Shown: positions 1 through 12,300 of the stretch, one piece after another
How the letters are laid out: every line of letters starts with the position of its first letter
Numbering within the stretch: the first letter of the stretch is position 1
From: Callorhinus ursinus
Lineage: Eukaryota; Chordata; Mammalia; Carnivora; Otariidae
NCBI RefSeq assembly: GCF_003265705.1
Contig: NW_020312867.1
Location: forward strand, 10,267,228 to 10,331,227
DNA: 64,000 nucleotides
Direction: 5' to 3'
The notes under the pieces: generated by a model
Databases searched by the model: none
What the model saw: the letters and a program-made list of their open reading frames with translations, nothing else
Told to the model about the DNA's origin: nothing
Program-made: the position numbers and the translations under genes

Positions 1-1055
1 GATGGGAGACGCACCAACCGGGAAGCCTGGGGCGGACGTGGACGCGTGAGAAGACCAGAGCCCTCTCGGTAGAAAGAAGACGTGGGACCTTTTCAGTGCA
101 ACTCACTCCGTCAGTTCAACGGAGTGTATCTGGGGGAGGGGGTGGGGACTCACTTCCTCCGGTGCTGGTGTCATTTTTGAGAACACCTTTGATCCTTTAG
201 TCTCTTTCATCCATCCACACCCTCAGTGAATACTCCCTAGCACTTACTAACAACCTGAGCTAATGCTAGGGCAGTGACCAAGACGGAAAGAAGCTCTTTG
301 GAAGTACAGCAAAGCCCAGCTCACGCCCCTCATCCCAGGAGACCTCTCCTCATGGCAGTTTCTGTGAGAATTGGCCGCCCTGACGACAGACCCAGGAAGG
401 CAGAGGGTCTGTCCTGGGGCCGAGCACCAGTTCTCAGTCTGAAACGTGTGCCCAGTTTACCAAGCTCGGCTCCAACCATAAAAATCACCATGATGGCAGG
501 CCCTCCAAGAAACGTTTGCCTGGAATCGTTCCAACTCCTGAACACCCTTACCTGCAGGGAGATGATCTGGAGTGGAGAGGGGAACTGGCGCCTTCTCTTT
601 CAAAGGCAATAATGGAATTGACTTTCAGTAACTGAAATTTGTGCACAAAACATTCTAAACACTAGTGAAGCCTGTTTCGTTGAACTAATTCTGGCTCTGG
701 AAATGTTTTTGTTTTATAGGTATTTACGGTTTTTGTTTTTGTTTTATTTTTGGTTTGGATTCAAGCTTAGTTTGTTAATATGTATAATTTAGCATCTCTT
801 GCACTCATGTAAATATGGAGTAAGTATTGTAAACTATTTCATTGCTGGGGACTGTGGGTGTTATACATACATTTAGGACTGCAATTTTTTGGTATTTTTT
901 GTATTGTAAAATAACAGCTAATTTAAGCAAGAACAAGAGAATTAAGGGAGGTCTGTGCATTTTAAACACAAATGTGAAGAACTTGTATATAAACAAAAGT
1001 AAATACTATAATACAAACTTCCTTCTGAAATAAAAGTAGATCTGGTAAAAATGTG
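1..1055 (+). other. ATRN: Probable 3' UTR end of ATRN
   Basis: There is no convincing coding sequence here. The segment is AT-rich, especially 600-1050, and carries a canonical AATAAA at 1029-1034 followed by a T/GT-rich stretch (1050-1110), as expected of a mammalian mRNA 3' end on the plus strand. The assignment rests on synteny: in human the gene next to GFRA4, converging on it, is attractin (ATRN), which has a long 3' UTR. No ATRN codons lie in the window, so the identity is inference. Confidence 0.5.
1029..1034 (+). terminator. AATAAA polyadenylation signal (probable ATRN)
   Basis: Canonical hexamer at the end of an AT-rich segment, followed within about 30-80 nt by GT- and T-rich sequence resembling a downstream element. 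Confidence 0.5.
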
Positions 1056-1059
1056 GTTT

Positions 1060-2940
1060 TTGCTCCGAGTGTTGAATTTTGATTTTGTGTTGTTTTCCTT
1101 TATTTTTACAGTTTGGTCATTAGAACCTTACGAAAAGGGGGGGAAATGCTTAAAATGGTTACCAGTTTTCAGACTAAGAGGAGGCACTTGGCATTGAGTG
1201 AAGGTCAAGGTATAAAACCAGCAGGGTGGGCACCTCGCTTACCTCTTGGGGTGATGGGGTACAGAGAGCCCTGCACAGCTTGTTAGCAGACTCCTAGCAT
1301 CCCCACTGTAGCTGGTGTTGCCCTTGAAACGACCGTGCTGGGGGTGGGGGTGGGGAGGAGATCGGTGTGCAGGGCAGCTCTGCCCTGGCATGGGAGGTTC
1401 CCCGGGGTAGGGGCGGGCAGGGGCTGGGCACAGCCCAGGCACCCCAGCTGCCCTTGGTCTTTCACCTTCTCGTTCTCTCATGGGTTCCTGAATGTTTAGG
1501 TTTTCCAGACTGCTCAGTCTCGGGTGTGCTGACAGGTTGAGTACTCCACGGCCACAGCATTGTCCTTGGTTCGGAGGTTTTGATCTTTTTCCCACCCAGA
1601 AAGCTGTGTCTGTGGGTGCAGCACCTGTGCGTGGAGCAGGGTCAGAACGGTGCACTTCGGCACCCTGGTGTGGAGTGCAGGAGCCCCAGCAGGAAGGTCA
1701 GTGTAAGGGGGGTTGAGAACTAAAGAGGAAACACAAGGAAATGCCGTGGATGCTGGAGGGGAGGGAGGCCGGCGCACCAGGTCCTGCCGGGGCACCAGGT
1801 CCTGCCGGCCCACCAGCGCTTGGGACTGGGCTGGGGAGGTAAATGGTTGCCTGGTGGCCACTGTCAGGGTGGAGAAGACCACAAAACTGTTCAGGGGGTA
1901 GGGCTGTGGGAGCCACCAACTGCTTAAGACAGGATGAAAACCTGGGAGTGCGTGGTTTGTGGCAGAAACAACACCGTGTGCTCACCAAACCCGTTAGATT
2001 TTGCCATTGGACCCCCCCCCCCCCCGGGGTAGGTGCATAAACTGAGCTGTGGCCGAAGAAGTGATGGACACCAGTTCCAACCTAGGCCCATACGGTGCTC
2101 CCGCATTGGACTGACTCCCTGGAGGTCAGGTGCCAAAGAGGTTGGAAGGCACGTGGGTCACCGAGTCACCAATTAGAGGCAAGTCACCTGCTCAGCAAGA
2201 GTTGTATGCTGGTCTTTGCATCACTGAAAGGAAACTTCTACTCTAACTGATCCACTGAGATTGGGGGTTTATTACCACAAGTGGCTTTTCTTACTCTCAC
2301 TGATAGATTGGTACCCTGAAGCTCGGGGCAACCATCACCAAAACCTAAAATGCAGGGCTTTGGCTTAGGTCGTGGCCAGTTGGCAGGCAGGGAGCAAACA
2401 TGGCGGCAGCAGAACAGCTGGGGTCCGCCAGGCAGGCGCAAAACATCTGGTGAGGCAGTTCAAGTTCAACCGTCTACGTGTCTGCTGAGTTTTTAGCTCA
2501 GAGGGAAGAAGGTCAAAAAAGAAAGAAAGAAAACCCAGAATGTGGCATGTGTTATTATTGGCTGCTTTTGGCGAGGCACCACAAGGAGGAGTTGACTTCC
2601 AGAAAGAATTAGCCAGTTTACAAGCGGAAGGGAAAGGAGGATCCTGAAATCCAGGGTCTTGCAGTGCTGGAAAAGCCAACTCCTCTTGCTTCTGGCCTCC
2701 AAACACTAAGAGGCGCTCACGATCCACAGAGACCCAGTAATTCTCGGCCTCCCCAGGTGAGAAGCAGGAGGAGGGTGTGGTCTTCCCGCCTGGGCCTCGG
2801 AACCTCAAGGCCAGCATCTTGAGGGAGAGGCAACAAGGAAGCAAAGATAGAAAGCCAACTTGAAAACTGCTCCAGGAAAGAACCAGGAATGTCATTGGTG
2901 ACGCTGGATCTGCCTGGGAAATAAATAAAAACGCAGGTTT
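1060..2940. other. Intergenic spacer, no gene recognised
   Basis: GC-moderate sequence between the convergent ATRN and GFRA4 3' ends. It holds a short imperfect duplication (around 1784-1815, about 17-bp unit) and a homopolymer C run near 2011-2025. The open frames are short, lack splice-linked partners and show no recognisable domains. Confidence 0.5.
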
Positions 2941-2941
2941 T

Positions 2942-3134
2942 GGGGGCTCCTGGGTGGCACAGTCGGTTAAGTGTCCGACTCTTGATTTCGGCTCAGGTCA
3001 TGATCTCAGGATGGTGAGATCGAGCCCCGAGTCAGGCTCTGTGCTCAGCCGGGAGTCTGTTTCTCTCTCTCCCTTCTGCCCTTCCCCCCCACTCGCTCTC
3101 TCTAAAATAAATAAATCTTTAAAAAAAAAAAAAA
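2942..3134 (+). repeat. Carnivore tRNA-derived SINE
   Basis: Complete element with the typical head ('ctcctgggtggcacag'), CT-rich middle, AAATAAATAAATC tail and poly-A. It is flanked by imperfect target duplications of G(C/T)AGGTTTT at about 2932-2941 and 3136-3146. Confidence 0.9.
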
Positions 3135-5270
3135 GTGTAGGTTTTTGAGGGAACGACGTTGCCAAAGAAACCATTAGTCTGACCTTTAAAAAATGTAAAC
3201 AGCCAGCCAACGCTGTGATTCATTAGAACCACGCGCAGGCAGAAGATGGTTGTGCAAACTATGTCTGAGGGCACACAGCGCGGGGCCCCAGAGGATTTCA
3301 GAACCACCGCATGTCTGCCATCCTCCTTCCTGCGTGAGGGTGTCCTTCCCCGTCTGGCCACTGTCTGCTGGCCAGACATTGCGTAAGGACCAGGGATTTC
3401 AGGGAACGAAACAGACAAAAATCCCTGTCCTCGTGGAGCGTACGTAGGCAGCTGGGGAGACAGGTAATGGATACAACGTCAGATGGTAGGTTCTGTGAAA
3501 GAACAGAGGCAGTAGGGGGCAGAAAGTGCGGGGTGGGGGCGGAGGGGGAGGGATTGCTCTTTAGTGGGGCAGGGGAGGCCGTTCTGACAGGTGACAGCTG
3601 AGCAGAGAGCTGAATGAAGGTGGGAGCCGGCACATGGGTGTTCGGGACAAGAACAATCAGAGATGGAGGGAGCAGCAGGTGCAGAGGCCTAGAGGTAGGG
3701 CAGGCCTGGGGGGTCTGAGCCTGTCCAACGTGGCCAGAGGGGCTAAAACAAAGTGGGCTACCTAGCAGTCCTGGGAGTTGGGCCTGGCCAGGGCCTGCGG
3801 GGCATAGTTCTCAACTGGCACAGGACCATCCCCTGGGGGACATTTGGGGACTAGGTAGGGGCCCTTCTGGTTATTGTATTTCCTGGGGAGGTGCTGCTAT
3901 GATTTAGCGGGTGAGCCTGAAGGTGGTCATCCTGTGACACATGGGATTGTCCCACCCAACCAAGAACTGACCCACCTCCCCCTCGATTTTGAAACGTCTT
4001 GCTGGGTATTTGTGTAGATGAGAAAACCTGTTTCTAATCATCTAAGTGCGGAACCCAACCCGGTTACAAACGCAAGGATCTGAGAGCTGGTTTGATACAG
4101 CCAATTTCCCAGAAATGCAACTGTGGTGTTAATCAAGGGAAGACCACATTTTGTTTCCCTCAAAACTTTACCCAGAGCTGGTCATCATTTTGGAAAATGC
4201 TGTCACCAATGTCACTGTCCTTCCTGGTGTCTGAGCCTCCAACCCCACCCACACACACGTGTGGGGTGCGGACACACCCTGCAGCCTCATGTTGCTAGCC
4301 GGGTAACATGCCTGACAAGAATTCCCTTCTGTCCTGTGTCGCCAACACAAGAAGGGGACAGACCGGAAGACCTGCTGACCATATGCAACATCCTGACGTC
4401 CTGCACGGGGAGCCAGGGACAGCCTGGCTCGGGGCCCATTTGCACACCCAGTAGCCCCTTCCTCATTTGCTTAATCCTGATCCCTCGAGGGCTCAGCCTC
4501 TGAGGTTGTGTATTTTGTTCTGGTGTGTACTCAGCTTAATTATTCTCTCTGTATCTTCTGCCTTGGACTGGAGGCCCCTTTGAGTGTGGGGTGACATATT
4601 CTTGGCAGAACAGCTTCCCAAGACATCCTTCAACTCACGCCTTCCAGGGCCTGAAGGCCAGCAAGACAGGGCCACAGCTCTGTCTCCTGTCACACGCATG
4701 CTGAGCTCGCCGGCAAGTTGCTGTCCAGCTGGAGGATGTCTCCTGAAGCCCCACATGGCCCCTGTCCTCCTGCTACTCTGGAAATCTAACCGAACGACGG
4801 CCACACTTCCTCTAAAAATGAGCTGCTGCTGGGAGTTTGGCCCTGCCTGACTCAGCTATGGGGCGGAGAGGGCAGGAGGGGGCAACAGGCAGATTCCATA
4901 TCAACCCTGCACCTAGACAACAGGCCCCAAGCCAGAGTGGACATTCATGAGCCGTGAAGTTTCCACCCATAAATCCGTGGATGCTTCTAGCACCTGCCTT
5001 TCTGCCTGACCCCCTCCCCCGCCCGCAGCCACCTGCCGGCTAGAGGCTCAGTGCTGACAGCAGCCAGCAGAGGCCCAGTCACGGGGATGAGGCCAGGGCC
5101 AGGACGACCTGGAAGGACACGGAGGCCAACAGGCAGACGTGGACGAACAGGGCGGGACCCGTTCCTGGTCACGGGGGCCGCGGCGGGACTCAGCCTTGAG
5201 GTGTCTGGCCAGACTTAACACCGTGTATGAGGCAGACCTTTTCAGGTAGAAGTGACAGAAACTGAACTCC
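3135..5270. other. Intergenic spacer, no gene recognised
   Basis: Unique-looking sequence, partly of old-repeat character. No exon with family homology and no paired splice sites were recognised. Confidence 0.45.
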
Positions 5271-5274
5271 CGAC

Positions 5275-5715
5275 AACTCTTGGCTTCCTGGGGCTGCTGT
5301 GACAAATTCCCCAACCTCGGCGTATTAAAACAGAAATTCATTCTCACAGTTCTGGAGGCCAAAAGTCCGGAATCTCAGTGTTGAGGGGCCTGCGCCCCTT
5401 CCAGAAGCTCTGGGGAGAACCCGTTCCCAGCCTCTTCTAGCTTCTGGTGGCCCCCGGCTCCTATCTCTGCTCTGTCCTCACATCACCTCTCCGATCTCCC
5501 CCTGCCTCTAAGGATGCACGGGACTGCATTCAGGGCCCCACTCGGATAATTCAAGATAAGCTCCTCCTGCCCAGATTCTTAATCACATCTTTTGCTACAT
5601 TAGGTAACGCTCACTCTTCTGCCGGTATCTAAGGTAACAATCACAGGTTCCAGGGCTTAGGATGTGGACATAGCTTTGGGGCTGCCATTCATCCCATTCC
5701 AGAAACAAAACCCTC
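5275..5715 (+). repeat. Ancient interspersed repeat, family not assigned
   Basis: Contains hallmark segments such as 'ggctgctgtgacaaattcc', 'acagttctggaggcc', 'cttctagcttctggtggc' and 'cacaggttcc', familiar from an old, high-copy mammalian repeat. I cannot name the family with certainty. A RepeatMasker run would settle it. Confidence 0.6.
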
Positions 5716-5931
5716 GGAAAGTCAGCGGGCCCGGGGGTGGCCAGAGGGTGGCTTCTGTAAGCCACGGTGCCCGGTCCCCTCCTCTTGGCTTCTGTCTTCA
5801 GAGCTGCCCGGGGCCACGCCCCAAATGGCCCCAAGCCTCCCGCAAGGGAACGTTCCCTTCCCTCTGGGGGAAGAACAGAGAGCCAGAAAGCAGGAGCCCT
5901 GAGACCTGTCGTGTTCCCGCTGCTCCCAATA

Positions 5932-6136
5932 GGGGACACCTGGGTGGTTCAGTCATTAAGCGTCTGCCTTCGGCTCAGGTCATGGTCCCAGGGTCCTGGG
6001 ATTGAGCCCCACATTGGGCTCCCTGCTCAGTGGGAAGCCCGCTTCTCCCTCTCCCACTCCCCCTGCTTGTGTTCCCTCTCTCATCGTGTCTCTCTCTCTG
6101 TCAAATAAATAAAATCTTAAAAAAAAAAAAAAAAAG
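5932..6136 (+). repeat. Carnivore tRNA-derived SINE
   Basis: Full-length element: head 'acacctgggtggttcag', internal 'tcaggtcatggtcccaggg', CT-rich block, AAATAAATAAAATCTT and a poly-A tail. Confidence 0.9.
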
Positions 6137-6354
6137 GAAGCCTCCTTTCCGCGGCACGCTGTCTGACGTTAAAGCGGCTCTATTTGGTTCAAGCCCGCGC
6201 CTGAGTTGGAGAGAAGTACGGAGGGGAGACAGCCACAGGGCCACTGTTTTCAACTAGGTGCTGCTCTTTTTTTCATCTTTGCAATCTTTTGAAAGGTATA
6301 TGCCTATATTTTACTCTAATTACCGGAGTAAAAAAAAAAAAAAAAATGAAGTGA

Positions 6355-6488
6355 TGGGGGCGCCTGGCTGGCTCAGTTGGTAGAGCACGCGACTCTTGAT
6401 CTTGGGGTTGTGAGTTCGAGCCCCACGTGGGGTGTAGAGATTAAATAATAAATAAATAAATAAACAGACAAATAAATAAATAACTTTT
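6355..6488 (+). repeat. Short carnivore SINE (tRNA-head subtype)
   Basis: Short subtype ('gtagagcacgcgactcttg ... gggttgtgagttcgagcccc ... gtgtagagatta') without the long CT-rich block. A target duplication AAAAAATGAAGTG flanks it (about 6341-6353 and 6489-6501). The head keeps a tRNA-like B box (ggttgtgagttcgagccc). Confidence 0.88.
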
Positions 6489-6499
6489 AAAAAATGAAG

Positions 6500-8640
6500 T
6501 GCTAGAGTTTAACACACCGGCAGCTGCGGCCCATCATGCAGAAGACCCATAATCCTTCATCTGGGCCACCGAGCCATCACGGTGAACAGCTTTCACCCCG
6601 CCGCTGCAGCTCCCAGCCCACATAAACAGCCTCTCCCCTGCCCACAGACAGGTGCTCGTTCCCATGCAGGTGAAGAGAGTCGAGAACATTCCTTCTTTGT
6701 GAAGTGAGAAGAGGCTGGCCTCAGAGCTTCCCTCTGCCCAGCAGCGCCCCTTCTCTTCCTCTGGAGAACTGTCCTTCCCATTCCATGTGATCTTTGTGGG
6801 CCGACTGAAAGAGGCTTATGACCCACGCTGGGCCTACTGGGGTCCTGCCTGACTCAGTCCATGGATGATGGGAAAGAGAGGTGCCTTTCTCTGCTGAGGT
6901 TCCTAAAAGGAGAGACCGCAGCTGTGCAGCTGTGGACGGCTCTTGCCCACCCTGCAGTGAGAGAGCCTGCCTGGCCACGGAGGAAGCCATGTGTAGACCA
7001 ACGGGGCCACCAGCACTCAAACCCCCAGACGCAGCTGTGCCAGAAGCCAAATGCTCAGTTGCCTACCCCAGCACGTCTGGTCTGTGTTTGGCTCCGATAA
7101 GATTACTGGCTGGCGCAGCTAGGCTGGTTGATAGTTGCTGCACGTGGTGTCTGTGGGTTTGTTCTGAGTGCTGAAATCAGAGTCTCAGAGCCAGTGGCTC
7201 TTTTTCTGGGCAGGACAGCCCCAGGCCTGGGCTTTGGTGGGATCTGCACTGAACCCTTGTGTCTAAGGTCAGGTTCTCCAGAAACTGAGCCCAAGACAGA
7301 GATTCTCAGGATGCTTTATGAGAGGGAGTGCCCTCAGGGGAACCTCTGAGTGAGGGAGGCAGGAGCCGGCAGGGGAAGGTGCTAGGCTGTGGTCTCAGCT
7401 GGGATCTAGCTTCAGCTCCATCCCATAGGGAGCTCTGGAGCATGAATGGCGCACAGAACCGCCGCTCCGCCCCATGGCTGCAGGCTACCTCAGGGAGCAG
7501 AGGGTAACTTTACAGGCATTTCTTCTACAGAGGGGGGCAGCTGGGAGCGGTGTTAGCACCCAACCTCCCCAGCAGCTTGGCCCAGAGAAGTCTCTGAGCA
7601 AGGTGCCAACAACATGCCCTTCCATCGGTTTCGTGGCCCCTGAAAAGCCTCAACCAGCTTTGAGAAGCAGTGGCCCCGAGACTCTGTAACCCTTCACTCA
7701 TCAGCATCTCCAAGCTCTTGAGAACGAAGGAAGCAGGCAGAAGACTTCGTACTCAGCCGCCACTGTTCTGCCTTCTCCTCCCGAACACCTTCACAGAACT
7801 GCACATCAACACAATGCCCCTGGCACGTGCGGGTCCACACTGGCCACACACAAGTGCTTGTGAAAACAGGACACATTTCCCTAGACTCCAGGAAAGAATT
7901 CGACTCTCCACATGGACAGAAGCAGGGAGAATATGTGGAAATACAACAACAACAACAAAATGACCACCACTCTAAAGTGTGTGTCAGGGCTGGGCTTTGT
8001 GCACACTGAGGAGGGGCTCTCCTAAGTGATCCCGGGGCCCCCTGGCACCCCGGAAGTGGTAGTGAGACAATCAGAGACTATGTTTGGCTGCAAATGGCAG
8101 ATGTCTGTGGAGAAACTGGCTTAAACAAACTAAAGGTATTATTTTTCTCATATAATGAAGAGTCTAGAGGGAGGCAGATGGAGGCTGGGACAGTGGCTCC
8201 ACAATGTCATGTGGCTCCATTTTCAAAATGGCACCCATGTCCCCAGACATGGCCATCAAGTTCTGGGCAAGAAGAAGGGCGAGGAGGCTAAAGGCTGAAG
8301 GGTCCAGTCAACAAGTCTTCTCCTGTTTCAGGAACTCTCCTGGAAGCCTCATCTGTGACTTCCACTTATGACCAGGACTGTGTCCCATAACCACCTCCTG
8401 GCTGCAACGGAGGCTGGGAAGCATAGTTTTTGAATCTGAGTACTAGCAAAGAAGACAAACCGCAGAAATCTCTGCCACCAGGATCCAATAGTTGATTCAG
8501 TTTGGGCTCGTAGGTGCGCAGATGTAGCCCAGGTTGGTTCTGAGACCATCTGAGGTCACACAGGCCAGCAGAGGCATACCCCCCTGTGGCTGACCTGGTC
8601 TCCAGGCTCCCAGGACAGATCACATGAAAGCAAGGCCAGT
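6500..8640. other. Intergenic spacer, no gene recognised
   Basis: Spacer between the repeat cluster and the GFRA4 polyA site. It includes a short (CAA)n tract near 7945-7960. No coding exon is supported. Confidence 0.45.
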
Positions 8641-9301
8641 CTCAGTGCATGTGGGTTTATTGAGCTATAAAAAGAGCCATTCGTAGTGCTAGGTTAAACC
8701 ATAGGAAAGATGGTCATGTGACCAGTGCAACGCAGGGGACTGGATCCTCACTCCAGGTGGTGCCCACCAAGCAATATATCATGGTTGGGAAGAACCTTAC
8801 CAACATTAGTCAGTGGGGCCTAGATGAAAGCCTGCAGCGTTCAAAAGCGTTTTGCCTGAAGTCTATTCAGATGTACTCCTTAGGGCATGTTCTGTTTGGA
8901 GAAGCTGGTAAAAGCTCTTAAAATTCTGGGAATTTGGATGGTTTCTGACTTCTAGATGATCTGGGGCCCCAGTGAGGCCTCAGCTACGCAGGTGACCCCC
9001 TCCCATCCCTACCCTGTGGGAGAACCCAACTGTTCCAAGGTCAGGGGAGAGAGGGACCTACAACCAAGAAACCCACTGAAAGGGAAACTATGGGCTTTGC
9101 ATCAGGCCCTCAGCCCACATCCCTCACTCTAGGGGACAGGCACACAGGGTGTCCAGACCTAAAAAGGGCAGCAGGGCAAGAGCACTGGGACCAGCTTGGG
9201 AGGCAAGCCAGTCCACTTTCAGTGGGGCCCTAGGGTGCAGATGGGGCCCTGTACCCCAGGCAGGATGGGACAGTGATGTTGTCCAAGGTCAGCTGTCCTA
9301 G
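8640..9301 (-). other. GFRA4: GFRA4 3' UTR (inferred extent)
   Basis: Sequence between the stop codon and the first canonical polyA signal on the gene strand. No repeats were recognised inside it. The extent is inferred from the signal only. Confidence 0.5.
8656..8661 (-). terminator. GFRA4: AATAAA polyadenylation signal of GFRA4
   Basis: Plus-strand TTTATT, i.e. AATAAA on the gene strand, about 640 nt beyond the GFRA4 stop codon. It is the first canonical signal downstream of the gene that I found and bounds a plausible 3' UTR of 9301 to about 8640. Confidence 0.6.
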
Positions 9302-9382
9302 TCAGAGCAGGGGCTGCAGAGCCAGGACAGGGAGCATGGAGAGCAGGGAGCTTCCAACCAGGAGCCCATCTGCGGAGGACAC
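9302..9382 (-). CDS. GFRA4: GFRA4 coding exon 6 and stop
   Basis: 81 nt, 26 codons plus TGA, beginning V-S-S and ending in the hydrophobic [16 protein letters not shown], the expected GPI-signal tail. Acceptor ccccaAG|GTGTC, with a weak pyrimidine tract interrupted by A. Confidence 0.88.
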   Translation of the reverse strand: MSSADGLLVGSSLLSMLPVLALQPLL

Positions 9383-12300
9383 CTTGGGGGTGGGAGCAGA
9401 ATGTGGACTTGAGGCAGAAGCTGGATTCTGCTCTCTGCCTCCACCACCTCCATCCCAGGCCACTCATGCCTTCATCTAGGCCCACCTGGAATGGAAGTGT
9501 GTGGAAGGAGCCGGTGCAGGGGCTGCCAGCTCACCATCCCCTCCCTACACCTACTTGCAGGAGGCTGTGCTCAGGGTCCTGGTGGACATCTGGCTGGTCC
9601 TGCAGGATTGGAGGCCACCCAGCATCAAAGGCCTGTATGGCACCATCTAAGGAGGAAGGGGTCCAGGGTGGGCTACGCTGGGAAACCCCAGCACAAGGCC
9701 CAGCTCCTCAGGGACAGAGACCTCTGGCATCCTGCGGCAGGGTGGGAGGGTAGAACATCTGCAAGGACTGGCTTCTGGAATGGAAGGTGCATGACAAGGA
9801 ATAACAAAATAGGAACACCTGTGCTACTAGTACCTTACAAACTCATCCTCATAGGAAGGGTGACGATTAGCACCCCCATATTACAGATGGGCACAAAAAA
9901 ATCTTCAAGGATTGACTAACTCTGGGCTGGTAAGTGGCAGAATGGACTTCACAGGCCACCCAGTTTATTCAGACCCAAAAGGCAAGATCATCAATGGGGG
10001 CGTTGGGAGTGCCCTGCGTGTGGGACCGCCTCAGAAATGGCGATCTAGAATTTTGCCTAGTTGCATTCCAGGAACTCGGAAACTTGTGTTGACTGCCCCC
10101 CACCCTCCCGCCCGCAGGGTCACCAGCCTAGACATCGCTAAGATCCTACTTTGATCTGTGACCTGGTCTCCGGAGAGAACTGGGCGCGGATGTCTCGAGA
10201 GGCAGGTCGACAGCAGAGGGGCTGTGCACCCGCGTGGCTGCCGCAAACAACCTGATTCTTCACCTCTAAAATAAGGTGCCGCCAGCCTGAACTTGGGAAG
10301 GGGCGGTCAGCGCCGCCCCGCCCGGGCCCCTCACCCAAGCAGCGGTTCCTGGTGAAGAGCCCCCGGAAGGCTTCGCACTCCTCACGCCGGTTTCCGCTGG
10401 CTCCGCAATCGCACCAGGGCGCCACGCGCGCGCTCGCGTTGTCCACATAGTTGGGAGTGACCGCGGTGCCTGCGGGGGCCCCGAGGGCTGGGTAATCGGC
10501 CCACCCAGGCGGAGGCATCCCCGGGAGAGCCCCAGCCCGCGCCCGGATCCCAGCAGTGCGTACCCACGAGGCCCGCGTAGGCGCGCAGGCAGCCGGGGGC
10601 CTGATCCTGCAGGCAGCCGTCGGGGGCGCTGGGGGCGGGCGCGCAGGAGGCCTGGAAGGCTAGGAGGCGGGGCCTGCGCGGCGCGACCGGAGGGCGGTGA
10701 GCGGGAGGCCCCGCCCATCCCCGCCCAGTCCCCGCCCCGCCTGCTCCCACAGCGGGTTCGCACCTGAGACCCAGCCCCGCCCCGCCTCCGCCCCATCTCA
10801 CGTAGCCCCCCCCGCCCTCCCACCCCCCGCACCGGCAGATCCGGCTGTCCTCGCAGGCGTCTAAGGGTGCGAGGCAGGAGGGCGGTGCCGGGCCGGGCCC
10901 CGCGAAGGCGCAGGCGGGCACGAAGGTCTGGCGCCGGCGCTCGGCGTACGCGGCGTTGACGCACGGGCAGAAGAGCAGCGCGTGGGTGAGCGCGGGCGGC
11001 CCGCGGGCGAAGAAGCGGCGCAGGGCGCGGCGGCAGCGGGCGCGGGGGCAGCCCCCGGACGCGGCCCGACCCAGGCACTGAGCCACGTATTCGGTGCGCA
11101 GCCGCTGGCACCGCGCGTCCGCCGTGCACGCCTCGGCCGCGTCCAAGCATCGGTTCCGTGCGGCCGAGCTGGGTGACCCTGGGGGAGGGGCGGGCAGCTG
11201 CAGTTCTCCGCGAGCCCTTCCAGCGCGCGGAGCCCGCGGAGCGCAGTGTGTGGCTCGAAGGCGTGACTGACTGGCACTGACCGGCCCTCTGTCGCGCCGA
11301 TGGGCGGCCGCCGGCTCTGGGGAGTCCTGCTACGCGTCACGGGTGGAGGGGGCGCACCAAGACTCGGCCCGGCTCCCCCAGACGCTGAAGCCCATCCTCC
11401 CCAGGCACCACTCCTTCCGCAGAACGGCCACACCCATTCAAAGAGGGGGTCCGCGAGGCTCCTGCCACTCTCACAGGCCCCACCTGACGCGGGAAACAGA
11501 GCAAGGCTTCTGGGGACTAGGCTAATGGACGTGTATCAGAAATGGCGTTGAGGACACGCTGGGACACCTGAGCTTTCTTCCTTTCCTCTCCTCCCTTCCC
11601 CAAAGACACCCTTTGAGTGAATCTAGTGGTTTCTGGGTCTCCCTCCTTCTAGACCTTCTCGTGCGCCTCCTTCTGCCCCTTACCGCGGGCGTCTCGCCCT
11701 TCCACTCCCTTCTGATGCTCCGTTCTCGTGCATCTCTCATGTTGCCCCATCTGGAGTCTGGCTTCCCCTGGCCCCTCCACTCTCCATCAGCCAGGCAAAA
11801 GAGGGATTCCCCAAAGGAGCTCTGGGCACTAGAGGGCCCATTTAGACCTGGCTGCCAGGGTGTGGACTCCAGAGGTCAGGCCACAGGGCTCTGTCCTGAG
11901 CCACAAGGCCCAAGAATCCATGATAGGCGGCACTCTGCTGGGATTTGGCAGCCCCTTCCTAGGACCTGGGTCACCAAAACCAGGCTACCCCCGCCCCTCT
12001 CGGCGCTCTCAGCCCCTGGGAGCACCAGAGTCTTGGGGAAGTTTTCCACCCTAACCCCACATCCTTCTCACTGGGTGTGTGGAAGGAGGCGGCTCCTGCC
12101 TCAGGTCTGGGAACAGGGTCCCCATCTGGCCCTGGCCCCCTCTTTCAGGATCCACAGATAGGATGGCGGGAGCCACGGTGATTCTCTCTCTCTGGGTGCA
12201 GGCAGGATGAATAGATACCAAGGGCTTAGGATGAGTAAGTATGTGGGGAGGGTAGACAGGAGAGGGGGGAGCCCTCCCTTCCTGTCTCCTCCCCTCCCCT

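Larger units (their letters stand above)
10270..11330. promoter_or_regulatory. CpG-rich block over GFRA4 exons 2-4
   Basis: Dense in CG dinucleotides and visibly above 70% G+C across exons 2-4 and their short introns. It is intragenic; the signal-peptide exon lies 1.6 kb upstream. The high G+C explains several long but spurious open frames here. Confidence 0.6.

Noticed and set aside
10266..11150. 294-aa minus-strand open frame over GFRA4
   Set aside because: Runs in another frame through exons and introns of GFRA4. The true protein is in the neighbouring frame with correct splice phases.
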